From the NCBI RefSeq assembly GCF_023074185.1, contig NZ_JADPKY010000018.1, forward strand, positions 1 through 64,000: DNA of 64,000 nt, read 5' to 3'. The stretch's first letter is position 1. Each line of letters opens with the position of its first letter. Positions 7,536 to 19,126 of the stretch are shown piece after piece. The notes below the pieces were generated by a model. The model saw only the letters and a program-made list of their open reading frames with translations, did not search any database and was not told where the DNA came from. The DNA comes from Bradyrhizobium sp. 132. GTDB lineage: Bacteria; Pseudomonadota; Alphaproteobacteria; Rhizobiales; Xanthobacteraceae. The position numbers and the translations under genes are program-made.

Positions 7536-7633
7536 GAACGATAGGCGGGATGCTTTAAGATTCCGGGTCGCAATCTCGCGCGCATTCGAACACAAGTCTA
7601 ACCCACGGATTAACCATCCGGACGTGCTCCGTG

Positions 7634-7780
7634 TCAGGCGAGCCAGACCCGAAACACCAGCACCGGCATCAGGCCGAGCATCACCGCCCAGAAGCCGAAC
7701 GACGACACCACCAGAATTCCGCGCAACAGATCGGCGGACGCGAATATATCTGCCGCCGGCGGGCGGATGCGTTGCCCCAT
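7634..7780 (-). CDS. Small single-span membrane protein, 48 residues
   Basis: The ATG at 7780 is preceded by AAGGGGG with 8-nt spacing. The product starts MGQRIRPPAADIFASADLLR and ends with the hydrophobic FGFWAVMLGLMPVLVFRVWL. It shares the W..V.L.L.PV.VF span with the 59-residue protein just downstream on the same strand. The strong ribosome site and the paralogy support a real gene. Function unknown. Confidence 0.65.
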   Translation of the reverse strand: MGQRIRPPAADIFASADLLRGILVVSSFGFWAVMLGLMPVLVFRVWLA

Positions 7781-7955
7781 GGTTATTCCCCCTTTTGAAG
7801 ACTGTGAATGAAAACGATAGGCGCGTTTGCGTAAACGAGCCGTGGATGCGCCATGCGGCAGCAGCGAAGGCCGTTGGCGCGTGGTTAACCACGGTGCGTC
7901 TTCCCTTCTCCCGCAAGGGAGAAGGGCGAGCGTGCGTGGATCGAAAGAGGAAGCT

Positions 7956-8864
7956 CTACGCCGCGACTTGCATCCGTCGCTCGATCTCGCGGTCGAGCTG
8001 GGCGGCGAGTTCGCTGCCGACTTCGACCATCGGCAGGCGCACTTCGGGGCTGTCGACGAGGCCCGTGCGCCACAGCCAATACTTTGCCGGCGCGGGACTG
8101 GGTTCAGTGAACAACAGGCGCGTCAGTTCCGCGACCTCCTGCCAGCGCGCCAGCGCCGCATCGTGGTTGCCGCGCTTCAGCTCGGCATACACAGCCGCAA
8201 ACGTCGCGGTCTCGAGATGGGCTGACAGCACGATGCCGCCGTCGGCGCCGTCGCGGAGTGCCTCGAAATAGTTCGCGTCCTCGCCGGTCAGCACGCGAAA
8301 GTTCTTGGGACGGTCGCGCAGCAGCGCGATGGATTGCTCGCGGCTCGCGCCGCAATCCTTCAGGCCGATGATGTTCGGATGCTCGGCAAGCCGCAGCAGC
8401 GTCTGGTTGGTGATGTTGACCGAGGTGCGATAGGGGATGTTGTAGAGCGCGAGCGGCCAGGCGGCGTGATCGGCGAGCGCCTCGAAATGCGCCAGCACGC
8501 CGCGTTGCGACGGCCGCACATAATAGGGGCTCGCGATCAGATAGCCGTCGATCGGCCAGTCCGCGGTTTCATCGAGGCGGTCCTTCAGCCGCGCCGTGTC
8601 AGCGCCTGATAGTCCGAGGCAGATCGGAAGCCTGCTGGGGCCGGTGGTCATCTCGTCGCGCACGATGGCGACGAGGCGTTCAAGCTCGGCGTCGCGCAGC
8701 GTCATGCCTTCGCCGGAGGTCGCCCCCAGGATGAAGCCGTCAACGGCCTGTCCGCTGTAATGCCGTGTCAGCCGCCGCAGCGACCTTTCGTCGAGAGCGC
8801 CGTCGCGAAACGGCGTCACCAGCGGCAGCCACAGCCCGTGCAAATGTTCCTGTAGTCCGGTCAT
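7956..8864 (-). CDS. DapA / N-acetylneuraminate lyase family Schiff-base aldolase
   Basis: The 302-residue TIM barrel has GATSGEG at 47-53, the Tyr of YNIPYRT near 141 and the Schiff-base Lys at 169 in GLKDCG. The family condenses or cleaves pyruvate with an aldehyde. No other lysine or sialic-acid gene is adjacent, so it could be an accessory aldolase (for example 4-hydroxyproline or sugar-acid breakdown) rather than the housekeeping dihydrodipicolinate synthase. GAAGGAGAT precedes the ATG. A terminator-like hairpin in the leader, 45-75 nt upstream, suggests attenuation or a separate small RNA. Confidence 0.85.
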   Translation of the reverse strand: MTGLQEHLHGLWLPLVTPFRDGALDERSLRRLTRHYSGQAVDGFILGATSGEGMTLRDAELERLVAIVRDEMTTGPSRLPICLGLSGADTARLKDRLDETADWPIDGYLIASPYYVRPSQRGVLAHFEALADHAAWPLALYNIPYRTSVNITNQTLLRLAEHPNIIGLKDCGASREQSIALLRDRPKNFRVLTGEDANYFEALRDGADGGIVLSAHLETATFAAVYAELKRGNHDAALARWQEVAELTRLLFTEPSPAPAKYWLWRTGLVDSPEVRLPMVEVGSELAAQLDREIERRMQVAA

Positions 8865-8904
8865 GTTCCATCTCCTTCTCGGGAAAAAACCTGAGACGAG
8901 GGCA

Positions 8905-9057
8905 CATGAAAAAACCCCGTCCAGGCGGCGGGGTTTTCGGGGTTTGGCGCGCGATGACGAAGCTTGTTTAGCGCGCGCAAAAATCCGAGGTCCCCCGATA
9001 GGGGCCTTTTTTCGAGACGGCTGCCTCGAACGAAATTGCGCACGACTTCGTGATCAT
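8905..9057 (-). ncRNA. Candidate leader or small RNA upstream of the DapA-like gene
   Basis: On the minus strand a TTGACA at 9092-9087 is 17 nt from CATCAT at 9069-9064. A perfect palindrome (ATCATTTGCAAATGAT, 9053-9068) covers the -10 and likely start. The predicted RNA of about 150 nt would hold a hairpin from the ggcccc/gggg arms near 8990-9005 and a GCGCGC-armed hairpin near 8945-8980. It ends at 8909-8937 in a 9-bp CCCCG/CGGGG hairpin followed by U6. The DapA-like start codon is 45 nt further on. It could be an attenuated leader or an independent sRNA. Confidence 0.45.
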
Positions 9058-9122
9058 TTGCAAATGATGCGGGGTGCGCATGGAACTGTCAACACTCGCG
9101 GAACGCGAAAGCCGTAGAGGTC

Positions 9123-9154
9123 AAAAAAAAGCCGGGCTCGAACGAGCCCGGCTT
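9123..9154 (-). terminator. Terminator of the trxB-lysR operon
   Basis: AAGCCGGGCTCG pairs with CGAGCCCGGCTT around a 2-nt centre (9129-9154) and is followed by eight U residues on the minus strand. It lies about 175 nt past the LysR stop. The sequence between the stop and this site (9155-9327) shows no convincing gene. Confidence 0.85.
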
Positions 9155-9327
9155 AAGGTATTGGCCACGTGAGGCCGACACAATCACCTTCCAAGAGGGA
9201 TTACTGAACTCCCGCGCCACTGGAGGAGGGGGACAAATGCGCAACGCGAAGGCTCAGCGTGCAAACAGTATGAGCTTGACGAGCGGCCTGCAGCAACAGC
9301 CGAGGCCGCATGTCAGTCATGCGGAAA

Positions 9328-10251
9328 TTAGGACGGCCAGCGCTGCGCCTTGCTCACCACGAAGTCGCGGAACACCTGCACACGCGCGACCGTCTTCAGC
9401 TCTTCCGGATAGACAAAATACGTATCGAGCTGGATCGAATCCGATTCGCCGAACAGCTGCACGAGGCGGCTCTGTTCTTCGATCAGATAGTCCGGCAGCG
9501 CCGCGATGCCGAGGCCTTGCTGACAGGCGCGGACGAGGCCGAGGATGTTGTTGACCCTGAAATAGGCTTCGCGCGGACCCGAGCCGTTGCGTCCCGCTTC
9601 GACCAGCCAGTTGCGGTTCTGAAGATGCGGCGCGAAGGTGCCGTCGGAGAGCGTGATGATGCGGTGGGAATCGAGCTCCTCCAGCGTGCGCGGCGTGCCG
9701 AAGCGCTTGATGTAATCAGGCGAGCAATAGGCGTGGAAGCCCATCGCGAAAAGCTTGCGCTGAATGAGGTCCGGCTGCGTCGGCTTGCGGGTGCGGATCG
9801 CGACGTCGGCCTCGCGCATCGAGAGGTCGAGCTCTTCGTCGGTGACGATCAGCGAGATCCGGATTTCCGGATAGAGCGCAGTGAATTCGCCGAGCCGCGG
9901 GATCAGCCAGTTGATGCCGACGCCGGGCGTGGTGGTGATCTTGAGATCACCGCTCGGCCGCTCGCGGCTGTCGGTCAGTTTGGCGCGCGCCGCCTGCAGC
10001 TGCATGAACACGTCATGCGCGGTGCGGAACAGGAGGTCGCCCTGTTCGGTGAGGATCAGGCCGCGGGCGTGGCGGTGGAACAGCGAGACCGAGAGCTCCT
10101 GCTCGAGCGCCGAGACCTGGCGTGACACCGCCGATTGCGACAGGCCGAGCTGCTCGCCGGCATGGGTGAAGCTTCCCGCTTCCGCCGCCGCGTGAAACAC
10201 CTTCAGCTTGTCCCAGTCCATATCCGTGAATCCGTCGCGTGTTCGTGCCAT
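9328..10251 (-). CDS. LysR-family transcriptional regulator (downstream of trxB)
   Basis: The 307-residue protein has an N-terminal winged HTH (FTHAGEQLGLSQSAVSRQVS) and a periplasmic-binding-like effector domain. The ATG at 10251 is 5 nt after the trxB stop, so it is almost surely co-transcribed with trxB. A second ATG at 10221 (MDWDKLKVFHAA) fits the family start better and may be the true one. Its effector is unknown. Its place in the trxB operon hints at redox or thiol metabolism, but this is inference. Confidence 0.85.
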   Translation of the reverse strand: MARTRDGFTDMDWDKLKVFHAAAEAGSFTHAGEQLGLSQSAVSRQVSALEQELSVSLFHRHARGLILTEQGDLLFRTAHDVFMQLQAARAKLTDSRERPSGDLKITTTPGVGINWLIPRLGEFTALYPEIRISLIVTDEELDLSMREADVAIRTRKPTQPDLIQRKLFAMGFHAYCSPDYIKRFGTPRTLEELDSHRIITLSDGTFAPHLQNRNWLVEAGRNGSGPREAYFRVNNILGLVRACQQGLGIAALPDYLIEEQSRLVQLFGESDSIQLDTYFVYPEELKTVARVQVFRDFVVSKAQRWPS

Positions 10252-10256
10252 GATCT

Positions 10257-11222
10257 TTATTCCGCTGCCGCGCGCTCGCTGGCGCGCAGGGCCAAGAAAC
10301 GTTCGGCTTCGAGAGCCGCCATGCAGCCGAGGCCGGCCGCTGTGACCGCTTGACGATAAGTCTCGTCGGCGACGTCGCCGGCGGCGAACAGGCCGGGCAC
10401 CGAGGTGGCGGTCGAGTTCGGGGCGACCTCGACATAGCCCGATGGCTTGAGCTTGACCTGGTCTTTCACCAGCTCGGTCGCCGGCGCATGCCCGATAGCG
10501 ATGAAGACACCGTCGGCCTTGTGCTCGGTGAGCGCGCCGGACTTGACGTTCTTGAGACGGACATGAGTGACCTTGCCCGGATTGCCTTCGCCGCAGATCT
10601 CGTCGATGGCGTTGTCCCAGACCACCTTGATCTTGGGATGCTTGAACAGGCGGTCCTGCAGGATGCGCTCGGCGCGGAAATGGTCGCGGCGGTGAACCAC
10701 AGTCACCTGCGAGGCGAAATTGGTCAGGAACAGCGCTTCCTCGACGGCGGTGTTGCCGCCGCCGACCACGACCACTTCCTTGCCGCGGTAGAAGAAGCCG
10801 TCGCAGGTGGCGCAGGCCGAGACGCCAAAGCCCTTGAAGTTTTCTTCGGAGGAGATGCCGAGCCAGCGCGCCTGGGCGCCGGTGGCCAGGATCACGGTCT
10901 CGGCGAGATAGACGTCGCCGCTATCGCAGGTGAGGCGGAACGGCCGCTGCGTGGTGTCGAGCTTGATCACCAGATCGGTTTTGATCTGGGTGCCCACATG
11001 CAGCGCCTGCTTCTCCATCTGCTCCATCAGCCAGGGGCCCTGGATCACGTCGGCGAAGCCCGGATAGTTCTCGACATCGGTCGTGATGGTGAGCTGGCCG
11101 CCCGGCTGGATGCCCTGGATCAGAATCGGCTCGAGCATTGCGCGCGCGGCGTAGATCGCCGCCGTGTAGCCGGCGGGGCCGGAGCCGATGATGACGACCT
11201 TTGCATGGACAGCGGCGGACAT
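10257..11222 (-). CDS. trxB: Thioredoxin-disulfide reductase
   Basis: The 321-residue flavoprotein carries an FAD-binding GSGPAGYTAA near the N-terminus, the redox-active CATC at residues 137-140 and the NADPH-binding GGGNTAVEEA. It passes electrons from NADPH to thioredoxin in the cytoplasm. Length and motif order match the low-molecular-weight bacterial class. A LysR gene follows after 5 nt, and a divergent Lrp-type gene starts 265 nt upstream. Confidence 0.97.
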   Translation of the reverse strand: MSAAVHAKVVIIGSGPAGYTAAIYAARAMLEPILIQGIQPGGQLTITTDVENYPGFADVIQGPWLMEQMEKQALHVGTQIKTDLVIKLDTTQRPFRLTCDSGDVYLAETVILATGAQARWLGISSEENFKGFGVSACATCDGFFYRGKEVVVVGGGNTAVEEALFLTNFASQVTVVHRRDHFRAERILQDRLFKHPKIKVVWDNAIDEICGEGNPGKVTHVRLKNVKSGALTEHKADGVFIAIGHAPATELVKDQVKLKPSGYVEVAPNSTATSVPGLFAAGDVADETYRQAVTAAGLGCMAALEAERFLALRASERAAAE

Positions 11223-11487
11223 TTCGACAGATGCCTTTCACGGGGGATTGCAGCGCGGGCGCGGAACGTGCCGGGAGGCCTCGCGGAGGCGCTGAAATAT
11301 CAGAGCTAATCTAAGCCTTCTGGTGAGCTATGCAAGAATTGCATTCCCTGTCGGCGGATTTTTCCAACAAGGAACAAAAGTCGATTGCGCTGCACGCGCA
11401 ATAAAATTGCGCTGGTCGGGCCGTCTGCGCTATGAGGATTGCGATAAACGCACCAATAGCGCCGCAAAGGCCAGGAGTTCCAATCAC

Positions 11488-11967
11488 GTGTCGCGGAACC
11501 TAGACGAGATCGACCTGAAAATTCTCACCGAGATTCAGGCCGACGGTCGAATCACGAATGTCGAGCTGGCCAGGCGCGTCGGCATCTCGCCACCGCCCTG
11601 CCTGCGCCGCGTCCGGGCCTTGGAGGAGGAGGGGTATATCCACGGCTATCGCGGGCTCCTGGACGCGCGAAAGCTCGGCTTCGACGTCACGGTGTTTGCC
11701 GCAGTGCACCTCTCCAGCCAGGCCGAGGCTGATTTGCGCGCCTTCGAGGAGTTCGTCCGTGCCGAGCCGCTGGTGCGCGAGTGCTGGATGCTGTCGGGCG
11801 AAGTCGATTTCATCCTGAAATGCGTCGCACCCGACATGGCCACCTTCCAGGATTTCGTCACCCATTTGACCGCCGCCCCGCACGTCCGCAACGTGCGGAC
11901 CTCGCTCGTGCTGCATAACTCGAAATACGAGGCGGCCGTGCCGCTCGACGTGAGGGGAAGAAGGTAG
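11488..11967 (+). CDS. Lrp/AsnC-family regulator
   Basis: From a GTG at 11488 with AGGAG 10 nt upstream the product is 159 residues, the normal family length. An HTH (TNVELARRVGISPPPCLRRV) is followed by an RAM ligand domain ending in SLVLHNSKYE. Lrp-family proteins form octamers that sense amino acids and act as local or global regulators. It is divergent from trxB-lysR. The upstream in-frame ATG at 11323 would add 55 residues unlike the family, so I reject it. Confidence 0.9.
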   Translation: MSRNLDEIDLKILTEIQADGRITNVELARRVGISPPPCLRRVRALEEEGYIHGYRGLLDARKLGFDVTVFAAVHLSSQAEADLRAFEEFVRAEPLVRECWMLSGEVDFILKCVAPDMATFQDFVTHLTAAPHVRNVRTSLVLHNSKYEAAVPLDVRGRR

Positions 11968-12080
11968 CTCGCGCGATCTCGTGCCCCGGACGCAGCGCAG
12001 CAGCGCAAGAACGCTGCAGCGCGTCAGGGACACGAAAGAGAGGGCGCGAGCCCATCACATTCCCAGCAACATGCAGAAAC

Positions 12081-12110
12081 AAAAAAAGCCGCGCAGTCCG
12101 CGGCCTTTTT
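12081..12110. terminator. Bidirectional terminator between the Lrp gene and greA
   Basis: An A7 run, the stem GCCGCG/CGCGGC and a T5 run form a symmetric hairpin. It lies 114 nt after the Lrp stop and 25 nt after the greA stop on the other strand, so it can serve both. Confidence 0.85.
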
Positions 12111-12134
12111 CAAATCACGCGCAACGGCAAATCG

Positions 12135-12608
12135 CTACCGCCACTCCACCTTGGTGATCTCATACGCCTTGGAGCCGCCGGGTGCGTTGACCTCGACGGT
12201 GGCGCCCTTCTTCTTGCCGATCAGCGCGCGTGCGAGCGGTGAGGTGATCGAGATGCGGCCCTTCTTGGCGTCGGCCTCGACCTCGCCGACGAGCTGCCAC
12301 ACGTTCTTTTTCTCAGTGTCCTCATCGACCAGCGTCACGGTGGCGCCGAACTTGATGGTGTCGCCGGACAGCTTGGAAATGTCGATGATGTCGGCGCGCG
12401 CGAGCTTGTCCTCGAGCTCGGCGATGCGGCCTTCATTGTGGGACTGCTCTTCCTTCGCGGCGTGATATTCCGCGTTCTCCGAAAGGTCGCCGTGCGAGCG
12501 CGCCTCCGCGATATGCTCGATGATGCGCGGACGGTCCTCCGACTGGCGCTTCTTCAATTCTTCCCCGAGCGCGGCAAAGCCGCTCGCTGTCATCGGTACC
12601 TTTTCCAT
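12135..12608 (-). CDS. greA: Transcription elongation factor GreA
   Basis: The 157-residue protein starts [20 protein letters not shown], as rhizobial GreA does. An N-terminal coiled-coil carries [15 protein letters not shown] with the acidic tip residues that enter the RNA polymerase channel, and the C-terminal FKBP-like domain ends in [15 protein letters not shown]. GreA stimulates cleavage of backtracked RNA. I chose the ATG at 12608; the upstream in-frame extension has no family match. It lies just downstream of carB on the same strand, 212 nt away. Confidence 0.97.
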   Translation of the reverse strand: MEKVPMTASGFAALGEELKKRQSEDRPRIIEHIAEARSHGDLSENAEYHAAKEEQSHNEGRIAELEDKLARADIIDISKLSGDTIKFGATVTLVDEDTEKKNVWQLVGEVEADAKKGRISITSPLARALIGKKKGATVEVNAPGGSKAYEITKVEWR

Positions 12609-12820
12609 CTCTTCTCTCGTCCTTCGGTCGCGCGCGCCCCGAAATGTCAGCGCGCACGCAACTTGATTCGTCAGTCTATCCGGAGGCTCAACGCGCTCGC
12701 CGCCGGACGTTGATATGGGCGTGGCGCCGGAACTGAACAACCAAATGGCCGGACAGTTCCTCCGGTCATTGTGGCTTCATCGCCAGTCACTTAGCGGAAA
12801 GTGGGCCTTTCCGCTCGCGA

Positions 12821-16285
<3,465 letters not shown>

Positions 16286-16314
16286 CAACTCTCGCCGAAG
16301 TGGAATTTGGGCAC

Positions 16315-16346
16315 AAAAAAAGGGCGCGCTTGCTGCGCGTCCCTTT
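16315..16346 (-). terminator. U-run hairpin between the MFS gene and carB
   Basis: On the minus strand AAAGGG-A-CGCGC pairs with GCGCGCCCUUU, with loop AGCAA, then seven U residues. It is 83 nt after the MFS stop and 30 nt before the carB start, so it may end the MFS transcript or act as a carB attenuator. Confidence 0.8.
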
Positions 16347-16428
16347 GGCCGAGAGCGCGGTGGTCTCCCCTGCGCGCGGGTGGGTCTTAGACCAGTTTTC
16401 GGGGCGGCGAAACCCCGAAAAACGCCCA

Positions 16429-17598
16429 TCAACCGGCAATTTTGACCGGTTTTGGCCGGGCCTGCCAGCCACGGGCGAGGTGCACCAGAAGGGCAGCCGA
16501 AACGCTCAATCCGCCGACCCAGCCGAGATCAGCCGGGCTCCACGCAGCAAGTACGGCGCCTCCGAAGGCTCCGCCGATCGCGAAGCCGAGATACATGGCC
16601 GAGGCGTTGAGGGAGAGCGCAATCATCGAGGCCTTGGGGTCGATCCGGATGATGCTGGCGACCTGGGCCGGATAGAACGCCCAGCCCGAAAGCCCCTGGA
16701 GGAAGATCGGGCCCAGGATCGCGTAATGCGCCTGGCCGGGGAGGAATTTCAGCACCAGCGAATGCAGGAAAAGCGCGCTGGCCATGCCGGTCAGGCCGAG
16801 CGCCGCGGTGACGATGGTGCCCAGCCGGTCGGCCAACAGGCCGCCGAGCATGTTCCCGATCGCGGCGGCCGCGCCGAACACCAGGAGCGCGAGGCTGATG
16901 CGCGAGGCGTCGAAGCCCAGCGCGCGCAGCGGGACCGCGAAATAGGTGAACATTGTGAAGCCGCCGAGCGCCCATAAAATCGTGATCACGAGTGCGATCA
17001 GGACATTGCTGTGACGCGCCACCGCCAGCCGCTCGCTGAGCGAGGCCGTGTTGCGCGGCAGGCCGCGGGGTAGGCCGAGCAGGAGGCCGGCGAGCGCGAC
17101 GGCGCCGATCAGGGCGACCATGGCAAAGGTCGCACGCCATCCGAAGAGGCTGCCGACGAGATTGCCGAGGGGAACGCCGATGACGGTCGCAACCGTGAGT
17201 CCCGACGTGACCAGCGCCACCGCGCGGCCGCGCCGCTCCGGCGAGGCGACGGCCACGGATACGGCCAGCGCGGTCGGCATGCACAGCCCGGAGCCCAGCG
17301 CCATCAGCATGCGCGAGGCCAGCAGCAGGCCGTAATTGGACGCCACCGTCGCCGCGAGGTTTCCGGCGATGAAGGTCGATAGCGCCAGGGCCAGCACGGT
17401 GCGGCGGTCGATATTGTTCAGCGTCACCGCCAGGATTGGCGAGCCCACGGCATAGGTGAGGGCGTAGGTGGTGACCAATTGGCCGGCGGCGGAGACGGAA
17501 ATTGACAGGTCGGTTGCGATCGCCGGCAAAAGTCCTGCAATGACAAAGCCTTCCGTGCCGATCGCAAAGGCCGCCAGGGCCAACCAGAATACGCTCAT
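16429..17598 (-). CDS. MFS efflux transporter, DHA1 (AraJ/NepI-like) type
   Basis: The 389-residue protein has 12 predicted membrane spans. It starts [20 protein letters not shown] and has the motif A-like [18 protein letters not shown] loop between spans 2 and 3. Relatives export sugars, nucleosides or drugs. The ATG at 17598 has GGGGA about 9 nt upstream. It is divergent from an ArsR-type regulator, and the 111-nt gap holds two copies of a GTTCAA/TTGAAC palindrome, so repression by that regulator is likely. The substrate is unknown. Confidence 0.88.
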   Translation of the reverse strand: MSVFWLALAAFAIGTEGFVIAGLLPAIATDLSISVSAAGQLVTTYALTYAVGSPILAVTLNNIDRRTVLALALSTFIAGNLAATVASNYGLLLASRMLMALGSGLCMPTALAVSVAVASPERRGRAVALVTSGLTVATVIGVPLGNLVGSLFGWRATFAMVALIGAVALAGLLLGLPRGLPRNTASLSERLAVARHSNVLIALVITILWALGGFTMFTYFAVPLRALGFDASRISLALLVFGAAAAIGNMLGGLLADRLGTIVTAALGLTGMASALFLHSLVLKFLPGQAHYAILGPIFLQGLSGWAFYPAQVASIIRIDPKASMIALSLNASAMYLGFAIGGAFGGAVLAAWSPADLGWVGGLSVSAALLVHLARGWQARPKPVKIAG

Positions 17599-17612
17599 CG
17601 GAAAATCCCCAT

Positions 17613-17678
17613 GTTCAATGTTTATTGAACTATCAATTGGACCGGTGCATGAGTCAATTGGTTCAAGAACTATTGAAC
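17613..17678. promoter_or_regulatory. Paired operator palindromes in the MFS/ArsR divergent promoter
   Basis: GTTCAATGTTTATTGAAC at 17613-17630 and GTTCAAGAACTATTGAAC at 17661-17678 share the half-site GTTCAA with a 6-nt spacer. Two TCAATTGG repeats lie between them (17633-17640, 17653-17660). Binding by the adjacent ArsR protein is inferred. Confidence 0.7.
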
Positions 17679-17709
17679 ATCGAGGCCATTTCGCTATGAT
17701 CGTCAGACC

Positions 17710-18081
17710 ATGAGCCGCACGCCTCCCCACCCCACCCGCGAGCAGATCGAGCTACCGATGGTTCTGGATTGCCTGAGCGATCCGATCCGATTGGCGATCG
17801 TCTACCAGCTCGCCCAGCAGCAAGGTGTCAGTAGCGAATTGTGCTGCGGCGACTTCAATGCGCTCGGCGGCAAGTCGAATCTCGCCTATCACTTCGCGAA
17901 GCTGCGGGAATCCGGTCTGATGCAGACGCGCGTGGCGGGCACCAACCGCTTCATGCGGCTGCGACGCGAGGATCTGGATGCCCGTTTCCCCGGTCTGCTC
18001 GATGCGGTGGTGAAATCGGCAGCGAAGGATGCCGACCGGCTTCAGCTGCTGTCGGAGTGCGAAGCGCCTGCTGCGGGTTGA
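17710..18081 (+). CDS. ArsR-type winged-helix regulator
   Basis: The 123-residue protein starts MSRTPPHPTREQIELPMVLD. Its HTH core includes CLSDPIRLAIVYQLAQQ and KSNLAYHFAKLRESGLMQTR, typical of ArsR/SmtB dimers. A CC pair occurs in ELCCGDF near the HTH, but the classic metal-binding CVCDL is not present, so the inducer need not be a metal. It is divergent from the MFS gene and probably represses it and itself through the intergenic palindromes. Confidence 0.85.
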   Translation: MSRTPPHPTREQIELPMVLDCLSDPIRLAIVYQLAQQQGVSSELCCGDFNALGGKSNLAYHFAKLRESGLMQTRVAGTNRFMRLRREDLDARFPGLLDAVVKSAAKDADRLQLLSECEAPAAG

Positions 18082-18181
18082 AGTTGAGACGATTGCGCGC
18101 CAACGCCCGATTTCGCCCTTCGGGCTTCGTCGAGGCAGCCTTCGCTACGAAAGGGCTCGCCTGGCCGAAGCTGGCGAAGGC

Positions 18182-18257
18182 TGGAGACCCGGCCTGGATT
18201 TGAACCAGGATGAAGAGCGATGCACTGCTCTCGCGTAGACGCTTCCGCCACCGGGCC
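18182..18257 (-). tRNA. Atypical tRNA-Cys-like gene (GCA) with an 8-nt anticodon loop
   Basis: The 76-nt cloverleaf has a 7-bp acceptor (GGCCCGG/CCGGGTC, one G-U), discriminator U, encoded CCA, a 3-bp D stem (GCG/CGC) and a perfect T arm (CCTGG TTCAAAT CCAGG). The anticodon stem AGAGC/GCTCT closes an 8-nt loop, AGTGCATC, with GCA after a U. U73 plus GCA are tRNA-Cys identity features. Against a normal tRNA, the D loop (GAAGCGTCTA) lacks the G18-G19 pair and the anticodon loop is one base too long. It may be a divergent paralog, a frameshift-type tRNA or a pseudo-tRNA. Confidence 0.65.
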
Positions 18258-18311
18258 GTGGCGATCATTGCCGATCGGGGTGCGACAAGCCACCCCAGGC
18301 AATCGTTATGC

Positions 18312-19013
18312 TTAACGGACCAAAGGCGGCCGCGCGATGAAGGTCATCCGCCAGCGATTGTGGCCGATATTGCCGTTGGCGCGCTGGACCGCGAAGCCGG
18401 CGGCCTTGAGCCTGGCGGTGATCTCGTCCTCGCTATAGCGCTGCAGCCCGATGCGCGTACGCAGATGACGGTAATCTGACAGCGCGGTGCTGATCAGCCC
18501 GATCAGCGCATCTTTCAAAAAGCCGTGGCGCAGGCCGAAGCTGAGCAGCGCTGTGACGTCCCTGAACATGCCGACGTCGGGCTGGAGGATGTCGCCGAGC
18601 ACCAGCTTGCCGGAGGGCTTCAAAATACGTCGGAAGTTGAGGAGCGCGGCATCGAGCTCGTCCGGCGTCATGTATTGCGCGACCGAGTTCATCACGGCGA
18701 GATCGATCGACTGCTCCTGCATGTTGCGGACATCGTCGAGCGAGCGGACGCGGATCTTCGTGTTCGGGGCAAACCGCGCGATCAACCGGCCGCGAACGCC
18801 GGGCGCAGGCTCGGCGAGGATCAACTTGCCGCAGGCCGCCGCCACTTGGCTCGCGGACAGCGCCTCGCCGCAGGCATAGTCGAGCACGGTCGCCTCGGGC
18901 GAGGAGATATAGCCGATGATGTCCCGTGCGATGATCTGGAAGTGCAAGTCGCGATGCAACTTGCTGACATAGATCGTATGCGTCGAGTCGTAATAATCGA
19001 TCCAATCGTCCAT
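18312..19013 (-). CDS. Class I SAM-dependent methyltransferase
   Basis: The 233-residue protein has the SAM-binding motif I VLDYACGEAL at residues 43-52, the motif III-like VMNSVAQYMTPDEL and LKPSGKLVLGDI, all typical of methyltransferase type 11/12 folds. It begins MDDWIDYYDSTHTIYVSKLH, a start seen in sugar- or lipid-modifying relatives, but the substrate is unknown. The gene is alone; the tRNA-like gene lies 54 nt downstream on the same strand. Confidence 0.8.
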   Translation of the reverse strand: MDDWIDYYDSTHTIYVSKLHRDLHFQIIARDIIGYISSPEATVLDYACGEALSASQVAAACGKLILAEPAPGVRGRLIARFAPNTKIRVRSLDDVRNMQEQSIDLAVMNSVAQYMTPDELDAALLNFRRILKPSGKLVLGDILQPDVGMFRDVTALLSFGLRHGFLKDALIGLISTALSDYRHLRTRIGLQRYSEDEITARLKAAGFAVQRANGNIGHNRWRMTFIARPPLVR

Positions 19014-19126
19014 GGTATCTGAGGGCCCCGGCCAAACGGTTCCGCCAAAGGAACCGGCGCTGCCCGCCTGCGTTAGGGGTGCGACGGCGCGCCGTCAATG
19101 TCCGCGTCCTAACAGGAAGGTTTCCC

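Noticed and set aside
9237-9554. Plus-strand ORF with a very good GGAGGAGGGGG ribosome site
   Set aside because: Two thirds lie antisense to the LysR gene and read as Arg/Ser/Pro shadow. The first 30 codons have no family. The ribosome-like site is noted but not enough.
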